A stretch of DNA of 64,000 bases from Botrimarina colliarenosi (GTDB taxonomy: Bacteria; Planctomycetota; Planctomycetia; Pirellulales; Lacipirellulaceae). Of this stretch, positions 1 through 9,866 are shown piece by piece (within the stretch, counting starts at the first letter, position 1; every line of letters starts with the position of its first letter). The stretch lies in contig NZ_SJPR01000005.1 of NCBI RefSeq assembly GCF_007859955.1, forward strand, positions 1 to 64,000. Direction: 5' to 3'. The notes below the pieces were generated by a model that saw nothing but the letters and a program-made list of their open reading frames with translations, was not told the origin of the DNA and ran no database searches. A program made the position numbers and the translations under genes.

Positions 1-1069
1 CCCCCACGACTCGCGTGCGACGCCGGATCTCTCGCATCAGCCGCTCCAACGCGTTGTTCGTCCGCAGCCGCGTCCAGTGCTCTCGCGGGTAGCCCATGTA
101 GGCGAGCGTCTCACACGCTCCCTCCTCAACGCACCCGGCCGCCTTGGCCAGTTTCATGCCGCGGAGCTTCTCGACCACGTCGGCCGCCTTCTTGAGCGCC
201 GCCTCGCGGTCCTCCTGGGCGTGGATCGCCTTGAGCATCGCCGCGACCTCGCGAGACTTGCTCTTGGGAACCGTCGACAGCACGTTGCGGTACCAGTGCA
301 CCGTGCAGCGTTGCCAGTCCGCCTCGGGGTAGAACTCGCCGAGCGCCTCGACCAGACCCAGGCACTTGTCGCTGGTCACCAGGCGAACGCCTTTCAGGCC
401 ACGCTCCTTCAGGTGACGCAGGAACTGCCGCCAGCTCTCGGCGTCTTCCTTGGCGCCCTCGGCCACGCCCAGCACCTGCCGGTAGCCTTCCTCGTCCACG
501 CCGATCGCCACGAGCACCGCTACGTTCTTCACCTCGCCTCCCCACGAGCGTTTCAGCCACACCCCATCCAGGGCGATGTAGGCGAACGAGCCCTCGATGG
601 GCTGGTTCCGCCACGCCTCGATCCGCTCGTAGAGCTTCTGGTTGAGCTCGCTCACCGCGCTGGGCGACACCCGCGTCCCCCACAACGCCTCGGTGATGTC
701 CTCCACCCGGCGGACGCTCACCCCCGCCAGGTACATCTCCATCAACGCCTCCTCGACCGAGGATTCTCGCCGCCGGTACCGCTCGATGATCTGCGACTCG
801 AACGGCAGGCTCCGCAAGCGAGGGACCTTCAGCTTCACCTCGCCCGCCTTCGTCTGCAGCTTCCGCTCGTACGAGCCGGCCCGCCTGTCCACCCGCTCGG
901 CCGAACGCTCGTAGCGGCCCGCCCCGCACAGCCGGTCCGCCTCCGCGTCCAACAGCCCGTTGAGCGTCTCTTCCACGCTCGAGCGGACCACCTCGTCCAC
1001 GTGACCACGCACGGCCTCCTCGTCCACCTGGACCATCCCGCCATCTACGCCTCCTGCTACACTCGACAT
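1..1069 (-). mobile_element. IS256-family transposase, 3' end beyond the window
   Basis: Reading leftward from an ATG at 1069, the frame stays open for 356 codons to the window edge, so the C-terminus is missing. It is a DDE transposase of the IS256 (mutator) type. The expected catalytic residues are visible: Asp168 in the ALDGV context, Asp234 in VTSDK and Glu342 in TNNALER, at nearly the standard family spacing. The family block QRCTVHWYRN lies at about 253-262. Met12 is a second possible start. The gene looks intact as far as it can be seen. Its upstream (right) end abuts a coding frame that has no start of its own, suggesting the element landed in that gene. The exact terminal inverted repeat was not identified because the other end is outside the window. 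Confidence 0.93.
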
Positions 1070-1084
1070 CGGTCGCCTCCTGGC

Positions 1085-1125
1085 CTTGGTAGGGGTTCGA
1101 ATCTCACAACTCGATTCCTACCAAG
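1085..1125. repeat. Inverted repeat at the right end of the IS256-like element
   Basis: Two 9-base arms (CTTGGTAGG at 1085-1093 and CCTACCAAG at 1117-1125) face each other across a 23-base spacer, 16 bases upstream of the transposase start. The position suits an IS end or a hairpin shielding the transposase from outside transcription. The segment also contains GGTTCGAATC, which resembles a tRNA T-loop, but the flanking stems do not pair as a tRNA would. Confidence 0.5.
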
Positions 1126-1134
1126 CCGGGGCGG

Positions 1135-1840
1135 CCTCTCATATGTGCGCAACTATCCGGACGTTATCGCTGCGATTGCTTCCCAATCATTTAGACTTCC
1201 AAAGCCGATAGCGTCTAGACTTCGTGACTCACACTCGAAGATTTCTGAGCTAGGGCGTCACGTAAACGATGGCCGATACTTGGATGCAGAGAAGCATTTA
1301 AGTGCTTTTGGCGAATCATACAAATCGGCCGTAACAGCGGCGGCCGGGTGGCGACTAAAGTGGTCCCTTCCACTCCGAAGTCGAGTCAACTCCGATGCCA
1401 ACGAAGATGTCGACTCTTTCGATTTGCAACCGACATCCAAAGAAATGTCTCGAGTGATGGAACTCGTCCACAAGCGAGTTACGTCGCAGTCCCTCAACAC
1501 CTTTGCAGTGCACGCACCCGCAAAACTCTTACGCACCCCCGGCCTAGCGAAGTCGGAGACTGTTATTGACGAACTCAGGGACTGCATCTTCGTCGTAAGA
1601 TTTCAGGACGGCGATACGCACATGCTCAGCCTGCCAGAGCTTATCGCTTTTATCCACTCATTGGTCATGGCCAAAATCTTGCATGACAAGGCGGAGCGAA
1701 TCGCCCAAGTATCGAGTCCACAGCAAGGGGACGACTTTTCGTTCAATTACTCGATTAACTTTAGAGAAATCATGCAGCCGCAGAGTGTTATTTCCCTGCT
1801 AGATTTGGTTGAATTCGCGGAAACCCCTAGCGATGAATAG
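1135..1840 (+). pseudogene. 3' fragment of an unknown gene, truncated by the IS
   Basis: An open frame of about 235 codons runs from the IS boundary to a TAG at 1838-1840. Its base composition is visibly lower in GC than the flanks and its codon use is relaxed. It looks like a genuine soluble protein: mixed charged and hydrophobic residues, with a predicted helical stretch near the end (LPELIAFIHSLVMAKIL). The open frame simply continues out of sequence antisense to the transposase, so no proper start is left; a GTG at 1144 is the only early candidate. I do not recognise the family. The best reading is the back part of an acquired gene cut by the transposon. A complete short gene starting at the GTG is possible but less likely. 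Confidence 0.55.
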
Positions 1841-2005
1841 CTAGGTATCAGACTTCCCCCAAGTTTGCGGCGGGTGGCACCGACGCAAAGGATCGGGCGT
1901 GCCACTGACTCCGCCAGTGCGGTCCTGGGAATCGCCCCGCCGGCAGGTCACAATGGCAAAGCCAGTGGCTCACCAACGCCCACCAACCGACGGCGCCCGA
2001 TATCC

Positions 2006-2722
2006 GTGAAATACCTCGCTCTTAGCTTTGTTGCCGCCCTCGTCGGTCTGCCCGCCCTCGCCGCGGATCGGGTCGCCGTCCCGCGTCCGGCCAACTTCGT
2101 CTCCGCCGAGGACTGGGGCTCACGGCCTGATCCGATTCCTGACGAGCGCCGGCACACGCCCCAGTTCGTCACGCTCCATCATGCCGGGGTGCGGTGGACC
2201 ATCGATCGCGACCCGGTCGAGTTCATCCGCAACATGCAGGCGTGGGGCAAGCGGCGGCCGGAGATCGAGGAGCCGCCGCGCAACACGTTTTGGGCCGACC
2301 TGCCGTACCACTTCTTGATCGCTCCCGACGGGCGGATCTTTGAGGGGCGGTCGCTCGACTACGAGCCCGAGTCGAACACCAAGTACGACCTAGCCGGCCA
2401 CCTCGGCGTCGAGCTGATGGGCAACTTTGAGGAGCAGCGGCCGAGCCCCGCCCAGGTCGAGTCGGCCGTGCGGCTCGTCGCCTGGTTGGTCGCGAAGTTC
2501 GACCTGACGCTCGAGGCGATCAGCACGCACGCCAAGGTCGCCGACGGGCAGACGAGTTGCCCGGGGCGGGATTTTAATCGCTATATGGAGGGGAGCCCGT
2601 CCCAGTTCGAGAAGTGGGTTGGCCAGGTGCTGCGAGGCGAGGAGCTGATGATCGACCTCGGCCCGCCGCTGGAAGAGGGTCCGACTGAGTTGATCACCGA
2701 GTCGACGAAGCCGACCGAGTGA
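2006..2722 (+). CDS. Secreted N-acetylmuramoyl-L-alanine amidase (amidase_2/PGRP fold)
   Basis: 238 residues from a GTG chosen because it gives a clean signal peptide (KYLALSFVAALVGLPALA, cleavage before ADR). The frame is open further upstream, but that part reads like non-coding DNA. Zinc-binding features of the type 2 amidase family are visible: LHHAG at 57-61, His175 in STHAK and Cys185 in TSCPGRDF. A central YHFLIAPDGRIFEGR segment is typical of the peptidoglycan-recognition fold. It should cleave the amide bond between muramic acid and the stem peptide outside the cytoplasmic membrane, in wall turnover or recycling. It has a short acidic tail after the domain. It is convergent with the next gene across a palindromic repeat. 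Confidence in the family is high; its precise role is not known. Confidence 0.85.
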   Translation: MKYLALSFVAALVGLPALAADRVAVPRPANFVSAEDWGSRPDPIPDERRHTPQFVTLHHAGVRWTIDRDPVEFIRNMQAWGKRRPEIEEPPRNTFWADLPYHFLIAPDGRIFEGRSLDYEPESNTKYDLAGHLGVELMGNFEEQRPSPAQVESAVRLVAWLVAKFDLTLEAISTHAKVADGQTSCPGRDFNRYMEGSPSQFEKWVGQVLRGEELMIDLGPPLEEGPTELITESTKPTE

Positions 2723-2743
2723 CCGTGGCCTAAGGTGGTCATT

Positions 2744-2830
2744 TGTGGGAGGGGTCTCCAGACCCCGATGACGCGCACCATCACGTAGCGGAATGGATAC
2801 CGTTATCGGGGTCGGGAGACCCCTCCCACA
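2744..2830. repeat. Palindromic repeat, family A (TGTGGGAGGGGTCTCC type)
   Basis: An arm of about 26 bases beginning TGTGGGAGGGGTCTCC is answered by its near-exact reverse complement ending at 2830, around a spacer of about 35 bases. It lies between the convergent amidase and the membrane-protein gene at 2883. Relatives occur at 9673-9758 and, as a half copy, at 18474-18507. It could act as a two-way terminator. Confidence 0.8.
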
Positions 2831-2882
2831 GTCGTTGTACTCTTCATATAACCCACGAGGGTCATATAGCCCACGAGGGGCC

Positions 2883-3668
2883 TTACGGCGCCTTCGTCTC
2901 GCCGCGCAGAAGCAACTCGCCGGGCCGCACGTCGACGCCGGTGAGCCGTAGCGCTTTGTCGTGGCCCGCCTTGATGCGGTCGAGATCGACCACCACCGCG
3001 GCGGTCTCGCCCGTTTGTGAGAGGCGGATCGGGCCGATCTCGGCGAGCGGGGTCTGGCGGATCTGCGCCATGATCGCGTCGAGCGGCAGCGACAGACGGC
3101 CGATCTTCGCCGACTCGATCTCGAGGGCGAGCTCGTCCGACTCGGTGACCAGCGGCAGCAGGGTCACCGACAGGATTCCCTCGATGCGGCTCATCCGGCT
3201 GCGGGCGGCGAGGATGACCTTGCCCTCTTCGAGCATCACCCGCGGCGCCAACAGGCCCGCCTTCTGAAAGCCGGGGAAGTCGCGTTCGAGCCGCAGGGCG
3301 AGCCAGGCGTTGATCTGGTCGGCCGTGACGCGGCTCTTCCACTCCGGGAGGGCCCGGGTGTCGCTGACGAGCGTCGAGAGCTGGCTCTCGAACTCGCGGC
3401 GCTGGGTCTCGGCGACGGCCGGGTCGACCTCGACGACCGCCTCGTAGGCGGGCACCGCCGCGGTCGCCGACTTGTAGAGGCCAAAGACGACGCCGATCGC
3501 CACGAACACCATCAACCCCATCGACGCGAGCACGATCAGCGCCAGCCGCCGGAACCCGCCAGCCACGCGGACGCCTTCGGCCGGCGCCTCGCTGTTGGCG
3601 GGATCGATAACGGCGGGGTCCGTGACGGCGGGCGTCGCGTTCTCGGCGGGTTCGGAGGGCGTCGTCAT
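2883..3668 (-). CDS. Single-pass membrane protein of unknown function
   Basis: 261 residues. A Pro/Ala-rich cytoplasmic tail of about 35 residues is followed by one strong membrane helix (LALIVLASMGLMVFVAIGVVFGLY, about 43-66) and then an outer domain of about 190 residues. In that domain, ITADQ-like and INAWLALRLERDFP segments and alternating beta patterns resemble small envelope proteins that hold a lipid-like groove, but I cannot name a family. There is no lipobox and there are no catalytic motifs. It is transcribed toward the amidase and separated from it by palindromic repeat A. Upstream lies repeat B, so it is probably a single-gene transcript. Confidence 0.75.
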   Translation of the reverse strand: MTTPSEPAENATPAVTDPAVIDPANSEAPAEGVRVAGGFRRLALIVLASMGLMVFVAIGVVFGLYKSATAAVPAYEAVVEVDPAVAETQRREFESQLSTLVSDTRALPEWKSRVTADQINAWLALRLERDFPGFQKAGLLAPRVMLEEGKVILAARSRMSRIEGILSVTLLPLVTESDELALEIESAKIGRLSLPLDAIMAQIRQTPLAEIGPIRLSQTGETAAVVVDLDRIKAGHDKALRLTGVDVRPGELLLRGETKAP

Positions 3669-3712
3669 GGGCGGCGAATCGTAGGGTTGGCCGGCGATGG
3701 CGTCAAAGGAAG

Positions 3713-3866
3713 TGAACCACCAAGGAACGAAGGAACAAAGTTTTTTGCCCGCGAATAACGCGGAGGGCCGTGAATTGAAGTGCTAATTTGCAGGCCCGAT
3801 TAGCGGAGATTCGCGTCATTCGCGGGCCTTTGTCTTTTTCCCGTCCGTCGTTCCTTGGTGGTTCCC
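3713..3866. repeat. Palindromic repeat, family B (AACCACCAAGGAAC type), nested
   Basis: The outer arms are GAACCACCAAGGAACGAAGG (from 3714) and its mirror ending in TTCCTTGGTGGTTCC near 3865. A second inner pair built on CCCGCGAATAACGCGG / TTCGCGTCATTCGCGGG lies within it at about 3747-3763 and 3811-3827. Half copies or variants recur at 18441-18467, 18541-18573, 20697-20730 and 25118-25152. It occupies most of the gap between divergent genes, upstream of lysS. Confidence 0.78.
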
Positions 3867-3975
3867 TAATCCGTCGAGGCGTTGACCATCAGCGGGGGCG
3901 GGCGAGACAATCTGGCCCTTTGACGCTCCGCCGGCGCCGCCGGTTCTGCTAGCACGACCTTTATTCTAGACGCCG

Positions 3976-5610
3976 ATGTCCGACGCCGACCCCGATCTGA
4001 CCGACCCGCTGGTCGCCCGCCGCAAGAAGCTCGAGGCGATTGCCGCGATGGGGATCGACCCGTGGGGCCAGCGGCTCGACGACCACACGCCGATCGCCGA
4101 GGTCCGCGCCCAGGCGGGCGCCGTGAAGTACCGCTGCGCCGGCGGCAAGGAGGTTGACCTGCCCCCTTTTGACTCAGGAGAAGCGGCTGTCGAAGGCCTC
4201 GACTTCCGCGCGTGGAAGGCGGCCCAGGACGCGGAATACGGGGACGGCGAGCGGGGCGAGATCACCGGCCCGACGCTCCGCGTAGCCGGCCGGGTGGTGC
4301 TGATGCGGACCGCCGGCAAGCTGGTCTTCGCCAGCCTCCGCGACCAGACGGGCGACCTGCAGCTGATGATCGGCAAGCAGCAGGTTGGCGACGACTGGGA
4401 CCTCGTCGACAAAATCGACCTGGGCGACCTGATCGCCTGCGACGGCACGCTGGTTCGCACCAACACGGGCGAGCTCACCATCGCCGCCACGGGGCTGACG
4501 TTCCTCACCAAGAGCCTCGAGGTCCCGCCCGAAAAGCACCACGGCCTCACCGATCCCGAGGCGCGGCAGCGGATGCGCTACGTCGACCTGGCGTACAACG
4601 ACGGCGTGATGCCGAGGTTCCTCGCGCGTAGCCTGATCGTCCGCAGCATCCGCGAGTCGCTCGCCGAGCGGCGCTTCGTCGAGGTCGAGGGGCCGACACT
4701 CCACGCGATCGCCGGCGGCGCCGCGGCCCGGCCGTTCACGACGCACCATAACGCGCTCGACATCGACCTGTTCTTGCGGATCGCTCTGGAGCTGCACCTC
4801 AAGCGGCTGATGGTGGGCGGCATCGAGCGCGTCTATGAGATGGGCCGCGTCTATCGCAACGAAGGGATTTCGCCCCGGCACAATCCCGAGTTCACGATGA
4901 TCGAGCTGTACCAAGCGTACGGCGATTACAACTCGATGATGGACCTCACCGAGGCGCTGATCATCGACGCGATCGACCGGCTCCGCGAAGCGGGCTACGC
5001 CCCCAGCGGCGACAAGCCGTACGTCTTGCCATGGGGCGACGACACGATCGACTTCACGCCGCCGTTCAAGCGCCGCACCTACGACGACCTCTTCCAAGAG
5101 TACGCCGGCTGCGACCCGAACGACGAAGCAGCCGTCGCTGCCAAGGCGAAGTCGATGGGCTTCGCCGTCGTCGACGAGGCCGGCGCGCCGCGGCACGCCG
5201 ACGTCATCAAGAGCGAGGTCTTTGAGGAGACGGTCGAGGACGCGCTGGTGGGCCCGATCTTCGTGACCGACTACCCCGCGAGCCTCTGCCCGCTGACGAA
5301 GCGCAAGACGGGCGCCCCGCACATCGCCGAGCGGTTCGAGCTGTTCATCAAGGGGATGGAGCTCGCCAACGCCTACACCGAGCTGAACGACCCCGACCTG
5401 CAAGAAGAGCTGTTCAAGAGCCAGCTGGCGGGGCTCGACGAGTCGGAGTCGATGGCCAAGATGGACGACGACTTCGTGCGGGCCCTCCGGCACGGCATGC
5501 CCCCCGCGGGCGGCCTGGGCATCGGCATCGACCGCCTCGTGATGCTGCTGACCAACAGCCAGACGATCCGCGACGTGATCCTGTTCCCGCTGCTGCGGCC
5601 GGAGCGGTAG
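3976..5610 (+). CDS. lysS: Lysyl-tRNA synthetase, class II
   Basis: 544 residues. It charges tRNA-Lys with lysine in the cytoplasm. The OB-fold anticodon-binding domain is visible near 95-180 (LRVAGRVVLMRTAGKLVFAS). The class II core follows with motif 2 (GRVYRNEGISPRHNPEFT) and motif 3 (GLGIGIDRLVML) near the C-terminus. It is about 40 residues longer than the common E. coli form. The extra length lies mainly in an N-terminal insert (about 50-80) and in a loop after motif 2 rich in Asp and Ala. The ATG at 3976 begins right at the conserved N-terminal helix, so this start is favoured. It stands alone, followed after 80 bases by a secreted protein gene. Confidence 0.97.
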   Translation: MSDADPDLTDPLVARRKKLEAIAAMGIDPWGQRLDDHTPIAEVRAQAGAVKYRCAGGKEVDLPPFDSGEAAVEGLDFRAWKAAQDAEYGDGERGEITGPTLRVAGRVVLMRTAGKLVFASLRDQTGDLQLMIGKQQVGDDWDLVDKIDLGDLIACDGTLVRTNTGELTIAATGLTFLTKSLEVPPEKHHGLTDPEARQRMRYVDLAYNDGVMPRFLARSLIVRSIRESLAERRFVEVEGPTLHAIAGGAAARPFTTHHNALDIDLFLRIALELHLKRLMVGGIERVYEMGRVYRNEGISPRHNPEFTMIELYQAYGDYNSMMDLTEALIIDAIDRLREAGYAPSGDKPYVLPWGDDTIDFTPPFKRRTYDDLFQEYAGCDPNDEAAVAAKAKSMGFAVVDEAGAPRHADVIKSEVFEETVEDALVGPIFVTDYPASLCPLTKRKTGAPHIAERFELFIKGMELANAYTELNDPDLQEELFKSQLAGLDESESMAKMDDDFVRALRHGMPPAGGLGIGIDRLVMLLTNSQTIRDVILFPLLRPER

Positions 5611-5690
5611 GGCGGGGCGTCTCCGTAAGTTTGACCGGATCGGCGGCGGCGGCTTAAGCTGCCCGGGTCTTCACCCTGGGCGCTGCCGCT

Positions 5691-6671
5691 ATGCATGGTC
5701 TCCACGTTTCTGCCGCTGCGATGGCGATCGCCGCGTCGCTGCTGCCCGCCCCGGCGGCGTGGGGAGTGGTGATCGACGACTTTTCGTCCGGCGCGTTCGC
5801 TTACACCGCGACGAGTCCCTACGCGCCGTCTGCCGCGTTCGTGCAACAGGGCGCCGATTTTGCCGGCGGCGGGACGCCTCCGCTGGGGTCGCTGCGGACC
5901 TTCGATCGGCTCGCGGCGAGCGGCGGCGTGGGGTCGTCATCGACCTACGCCGTCAACACCTTGGACGGGCTCTTCCGAATCGACAGCGTCGATACGCAAG
6001 ACCGAAACACTTACAAGTACTTCGATCTCACCTACGGGTCGCCGGACTCGCCGCTCGGTGTTGATCTGACGGCGGGGGGGGCGGATCGGCTAAGGCTGCG
6101 TTTCGTCGGCGAGGCGCCGGGCATTGGTTTAGATGTCCGTGTGGTTGGGATGGTTGAAGGGCAGACGTGGAGCTTGTCCACAAGCATCGGCGACATCTTC
6201 GCGGTCGGTCCCGCCGAGAGCATCGTCGATTTGCCCTACAGCGAGTTCTCCGGCAACCTGGCCGCCCTTCAGGACGTCGTCACGATGTCATTCTCGTCGA
6301 GTCGTCTGCAGGCCGACACCGCCATCGACCTGATCGAAACCGCCACGGCGCTGCTCACCGGTGATTTCAATCGAGACGGCGTCGTCACGCTCCAGGACCA
6401 CGCCTTCTGGAGCGACAGCTACGCCGGCGTCCGCGCCATCCGGGTCGACGGATCGCTCTACGTGCCGACGAGTTCGCGGCTCGACGAAACGACCGTCGAC
6501 GCCAATCGCGACGGCGCCATCAACGCCGCCGATTACACGGTCTGGCGTGACGCGTACGCGACGGCGACGGCCCAGGCGACCGCCGCCCCCGAGCCGACGG
6601 CGCTGCTAACTTGCGGTATGGCGATGCTGCTCGCGGCGGCGGGGCGATGTCCCGCGCCGAGGCGGGCCTGA
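5691..6671 (+). CDS. Secreted protein with dockerin-like repeats and PEP-CTERM-type tail
   Basis: 326 residues. An N-terminal signal peptide (about 1-25, ending in PAAWG) leads into a beta-rich region that I cannot assign. Two calcium-loop repeats of dockerin type follow (GDFNRDGVVTLQDHAFW near 222, and DANRDGAINAADYTVW near 270). The C-terminus is a short PEP-CTERM-like sorting signal: APEPT, a hydrophobic stretch and an Arg-rich end. The hydrophobic stretch is shorter than usual. Such proteins are expected to be exported and processed by an exosortase; none is encoded in this window. Substrate and partner are unknown. Confidence 0.8.
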   Translation: MHGLHVSAAAMAIAASLLPAPAAWGVVIDDFSSGAFAYTATSPYAPSAAFVQQGADFAGGGTPPLGSLRTFDRLAASGGVGSSSTYAVNTLDGLFRIDSVDTQDRNTYKYFDLTYGSPDSPLGVDLTAGGADRLRLRFVGEAPGIGLDVRVVGMVEGQTWSLSTSIGDIFAVGPAESIVDLPYSEFSGNLAALQDVVTMSFSSSRLQADTAIDLIETATALLTGDFNRDGVVTLQDHAFWSDSYAGVRAIRVDGSLYVPTSSRLDETTVDANRDGAINAADYTVWRDAYATATAQATAAPEPTALLTCGMAMLLAAAGRCPAPRRA

Positions 6672-6742
6672 TCTGGCGCCGCGACAGTGCCGCCAGTACG
6701 GTCGTCGGTTCCTTCCGTCCTCCGCCCCGAGCGCTGTTTCAA

Positions 6743-7168
6743 ATGTTCAAGATCCCCTACGGCGACGACCTCGCCAAGCTCTTGCTCCGCCTGATGGCGG
6801 GCGGGCTCATGCTCTTTCACGGCGTTTCGAAGCTGACCGGGGGGATCGACGGCATCGCCGGCATGCTCACGGCGAAGGGGCTCCCCGAGGCCATGGCTTA
6901 CGGCGTCTATGTCGGCGAGGTGCTGGCGCCCCTGCTGCTTGTCGTCGGCTTGTTCACACGGCTGTCGGCGGCGGTCTTTGCCTTCAACATGGTGGTCGCC
7001 GTCGGGCTCGCCCACGCGGGCGAACTACTGTCGGTAGGCGAACATGGCGGCTGGGCCGTCGAGCTGCAGGCGTTCTACCTGTTCACGGCGCTCGCCATCG
7101 TGCTAGCAGGCCCCGGGGCGTTCTCGATCGACGGCCAGCGGCGGCGTGCCGGCGCGAAGCCCGAGTAG
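6743..7168 (+). CDS. DoxX-family membrane protein
   Basis: 141 residues from the ATG at 6743. Longer readings from 6611 would overlap the previous gene and lack coding character. Four membrane helices are apparent, with the family pattern LLRLMAGGLMLFHGVSKL in the first, LLLVVGLFTRLSA in the middle and a final YLFTALAIVLAGPG helix. DoxX proteins are small inner-membrane proteins linked to quinol oxidation or redox stress, but the activity of this branch is not established. The stop codon overlaps non-coding space 110 bases before the LolC-like gene, so co-transcription is possible. Confidence 0.82.
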   Translation: MFKIPYGDDLAKLLLRLMAGGLMLFHGVSKLTGGIDGIAGMLTAKGLPEAMAYGVYVGEVLAPLLLVVGLFTRLSAAVFAFNMVVAVGLAHAGELLSVGEHGGWAVELQAFYLFTALAIVLAGPGAFSIDGQRRRAGAKPE

Positions 7169-7277
7169 CGACAAACGTCTTTGGACGTGGCGGCTTGATC
7201 TGGCGGCTGGCGGGGTGGTGCTGGTACGGTTCGCAACCCGCTGCCGACCGTCCGCTGCCCCCCGTCTGCTAGCACGC

Positions 7278-8845
7278 ATGTACAAACTCGTCCTCTGCCT
7301 CCGCTACCTGCGGACGCGCTGGATCGCCCTGGCGTCGATCATCAGCGTCACGCTCGGCGTGGCGACCATGATCGTCGTCAACAGCGTCATGGCCGGCTTC
7401 ACGCACGAGATGCGCGACCGCATCCACGGCATCCTCAGCGACGTGATCCTGGAGGCCCGCAGCCTCGACGGCGCCCCCGACGCGGCGCGCCACATGGAGC
7501 TAATCCGCAAGCAGGCGGGCGACCTGATCGTCGGCATGAGCCCCACGGCCCAGGTGCCGGCGATGCTCGGCTTCACCGTCAACGGCCAGCGGGTGAACCG
7601 CCAGGTGATGCTGATCGGCATCGACCCCAAGACGTATGGCGAGGTGAGCGACTTCGGACGCTTCCTCCAACACCCGGCCAACCGCGGCGAGCTGCGGTTC
7701 GACCTCCACGAAGGGGGTTACGACACGGCCGACCATCAAGCCGAAGACCCCGCCAAGGCCGCCCCACGGCCGATGATGGAGACCGCCGGCTGGGAACACC
7801 GACGCCGCAAAGCGTTCTGGCAACAACGCGAAGCGGAGCTAGCGAAACGACTGGCGAAGTCGGAAGTTGCTGAGGCAACGACCCCCCCAACAGAATCCAC
7901 AACCCGCGATCAGCAATCCGCAATCGCCGACCCCTTCGCCAAAGCCGAGGCGGACAGTGGTGAGGTCGGCGAGACGTTCGATCCGACCTCGCAACAACAC
8001 CCGGGCGTCGTGCTCGGGATGGCGCTCGGCAGCTTCCGCGACGCGTCGGGCGAGGACAAGTTCTTGTTGCTCCCCGGCGACGACGTCGAAGTGACCTACC
8101 CGATGTCGACAACACCCCCCAAGCCGGGCTCGGCGTTCTTCACCGTGGTCGACTTCTATGAGTCGAAGATGAGCGAGTACGACTCGTCGTTTGTCTTCGT
8201 GCCGCTCGACGTGCTGCAGGACAAGCGTGGCATGATCGACCCGACGACCGGCGTTGCGAGCTTCAACTCGATCCAGATCCGCTGCAAGCCGGGTGTCGAC
8301 CTCAACGCACTGCGTGATCGCCTGCAAGAAGTCTTCGACCCGCGGGCTTACGTCATCAGCACTTGGCAAGACAAACAGGGCGCGCTGCTGGCTGCCGTCT
8401 CGATGGAGACCGCCGTCCTCAACGTGCTTCTCTTCATGATCATCGCCGTCGCCGGCTTCGGCATCCTGGCGATCTTCTACATGATCGTCGTCGAGAAGAC
8501 CCGCGACATCGGCATCCTCAAGAGTCTCGGCGCGGGCGCGGGAGGCGTCATGGGGGTCTTCCTCGGCTACGGCCTGACACTCGGCGTCGTCGGCGCCGGC
8601 GGCGGCATGGTCGGCGGCCTGCTATTCGTCGCCTACATCAACGAGATCGCCGACGTCCTCGCCTGGGTCACCGGCACGCCGGTGTTCGACCCGGCCGTCT
8701 ACTACTTCGCGAAGATCCCCACGGTCGTCTACCCACACACTGTCGCATGGATCGTCGCCGGAGCGATGGCGATCGCCATCCTGGCAAGCGTGCTGCCGGC
8801 CCGCCGCGCGGCGGCGCTGCATCCCGTTGAAGCACTCCGCTGGGA

Positions 8846-8849
<4 letters not shown>
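7278..8849 (+). CDS. LolC/LolE-type ABC transporter permease
   Basis: 523 residues from the ATG at 7278; the upstream in-frame extension to 7146 is not protein-like. The layout is that of lipoprotein-release permeases: one N-terminal membrane helix (ASIISVTLGVATMIVVNSVMAGF), a large periplasmic domain, then three C-terminal helices with the FtsX pattern. It is over 100 residues longer than E. coli LolC. The excess lies in the periplasmic domain at roughly 160-245, a Lys/Glu/Ala-rich low-complexity insert. Part of that insert is encoded by a CAGCAATCCGCAATC-type sequence resembling repeat family D. The last four bases overlap the start of the ATPase gene, so the two form a coupled operon. It probably extracts lipoproteins or another lipid cargo from the inner membrane. 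Confidence 0.88.
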
Positions 8850-9661
<812 letters not shown>

Positions 9662-9672
9662 CGCCCGATTCT

Positions 9673-9758
9673 TGTGGGAGGGGTCTCCGACCCCGATTAC
9701 GGCATCCATTCCGAAACGTCGTGGTGCGCGTGATCGGCGTCGGAGACGCCTCCTACAG
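9673..9758. repeat. Palindromic repeat, family A
   Basis: It begins TTGTGGGAGGGGTCTCCGAC and ends with the diverged mirror GTCGGAGACGCCTCCTACAG, the same architecture as the copy at 2744-2830. It lies 12 bases after the ATPase stop and upstream of the aminotransferase. Confidence 0.78.
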
Positions 9759-9866
9759 GTAAGGACGCTTACGGCTCGCCTGCTGCCCCTGCCCGCCCAC
9801 GTCTCCAGTGTTAGAATCATGCCCCTTGCCCAAGCCACCCACCTCCAATCTCTTCCCGCTTCCCTC

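Noticed and set aside
1083..1127. tRNA-like 3' end (GGTTCGAATC followed by a CCTACCA sequence)
   Set aside because: The T-arm does not pair beyond three bases and the acceptor, D and anticodon parts are absent; the symmetry is better explained as an IS-end inverted repeat.
77..1130. Plus-strand frame continuous with the AT-rich fragment at 1135-1840
   Set aside because: Up to about 1130 it is antisense to the transposase; only the part after the IS boundary looks protein-like.
2744..3866. Possible CRISPR array from the density of repeats
   Set aside because: The repeats are palindromic pairs with dissimilar arms and no regular spacers; no cas gene occurs in the window.
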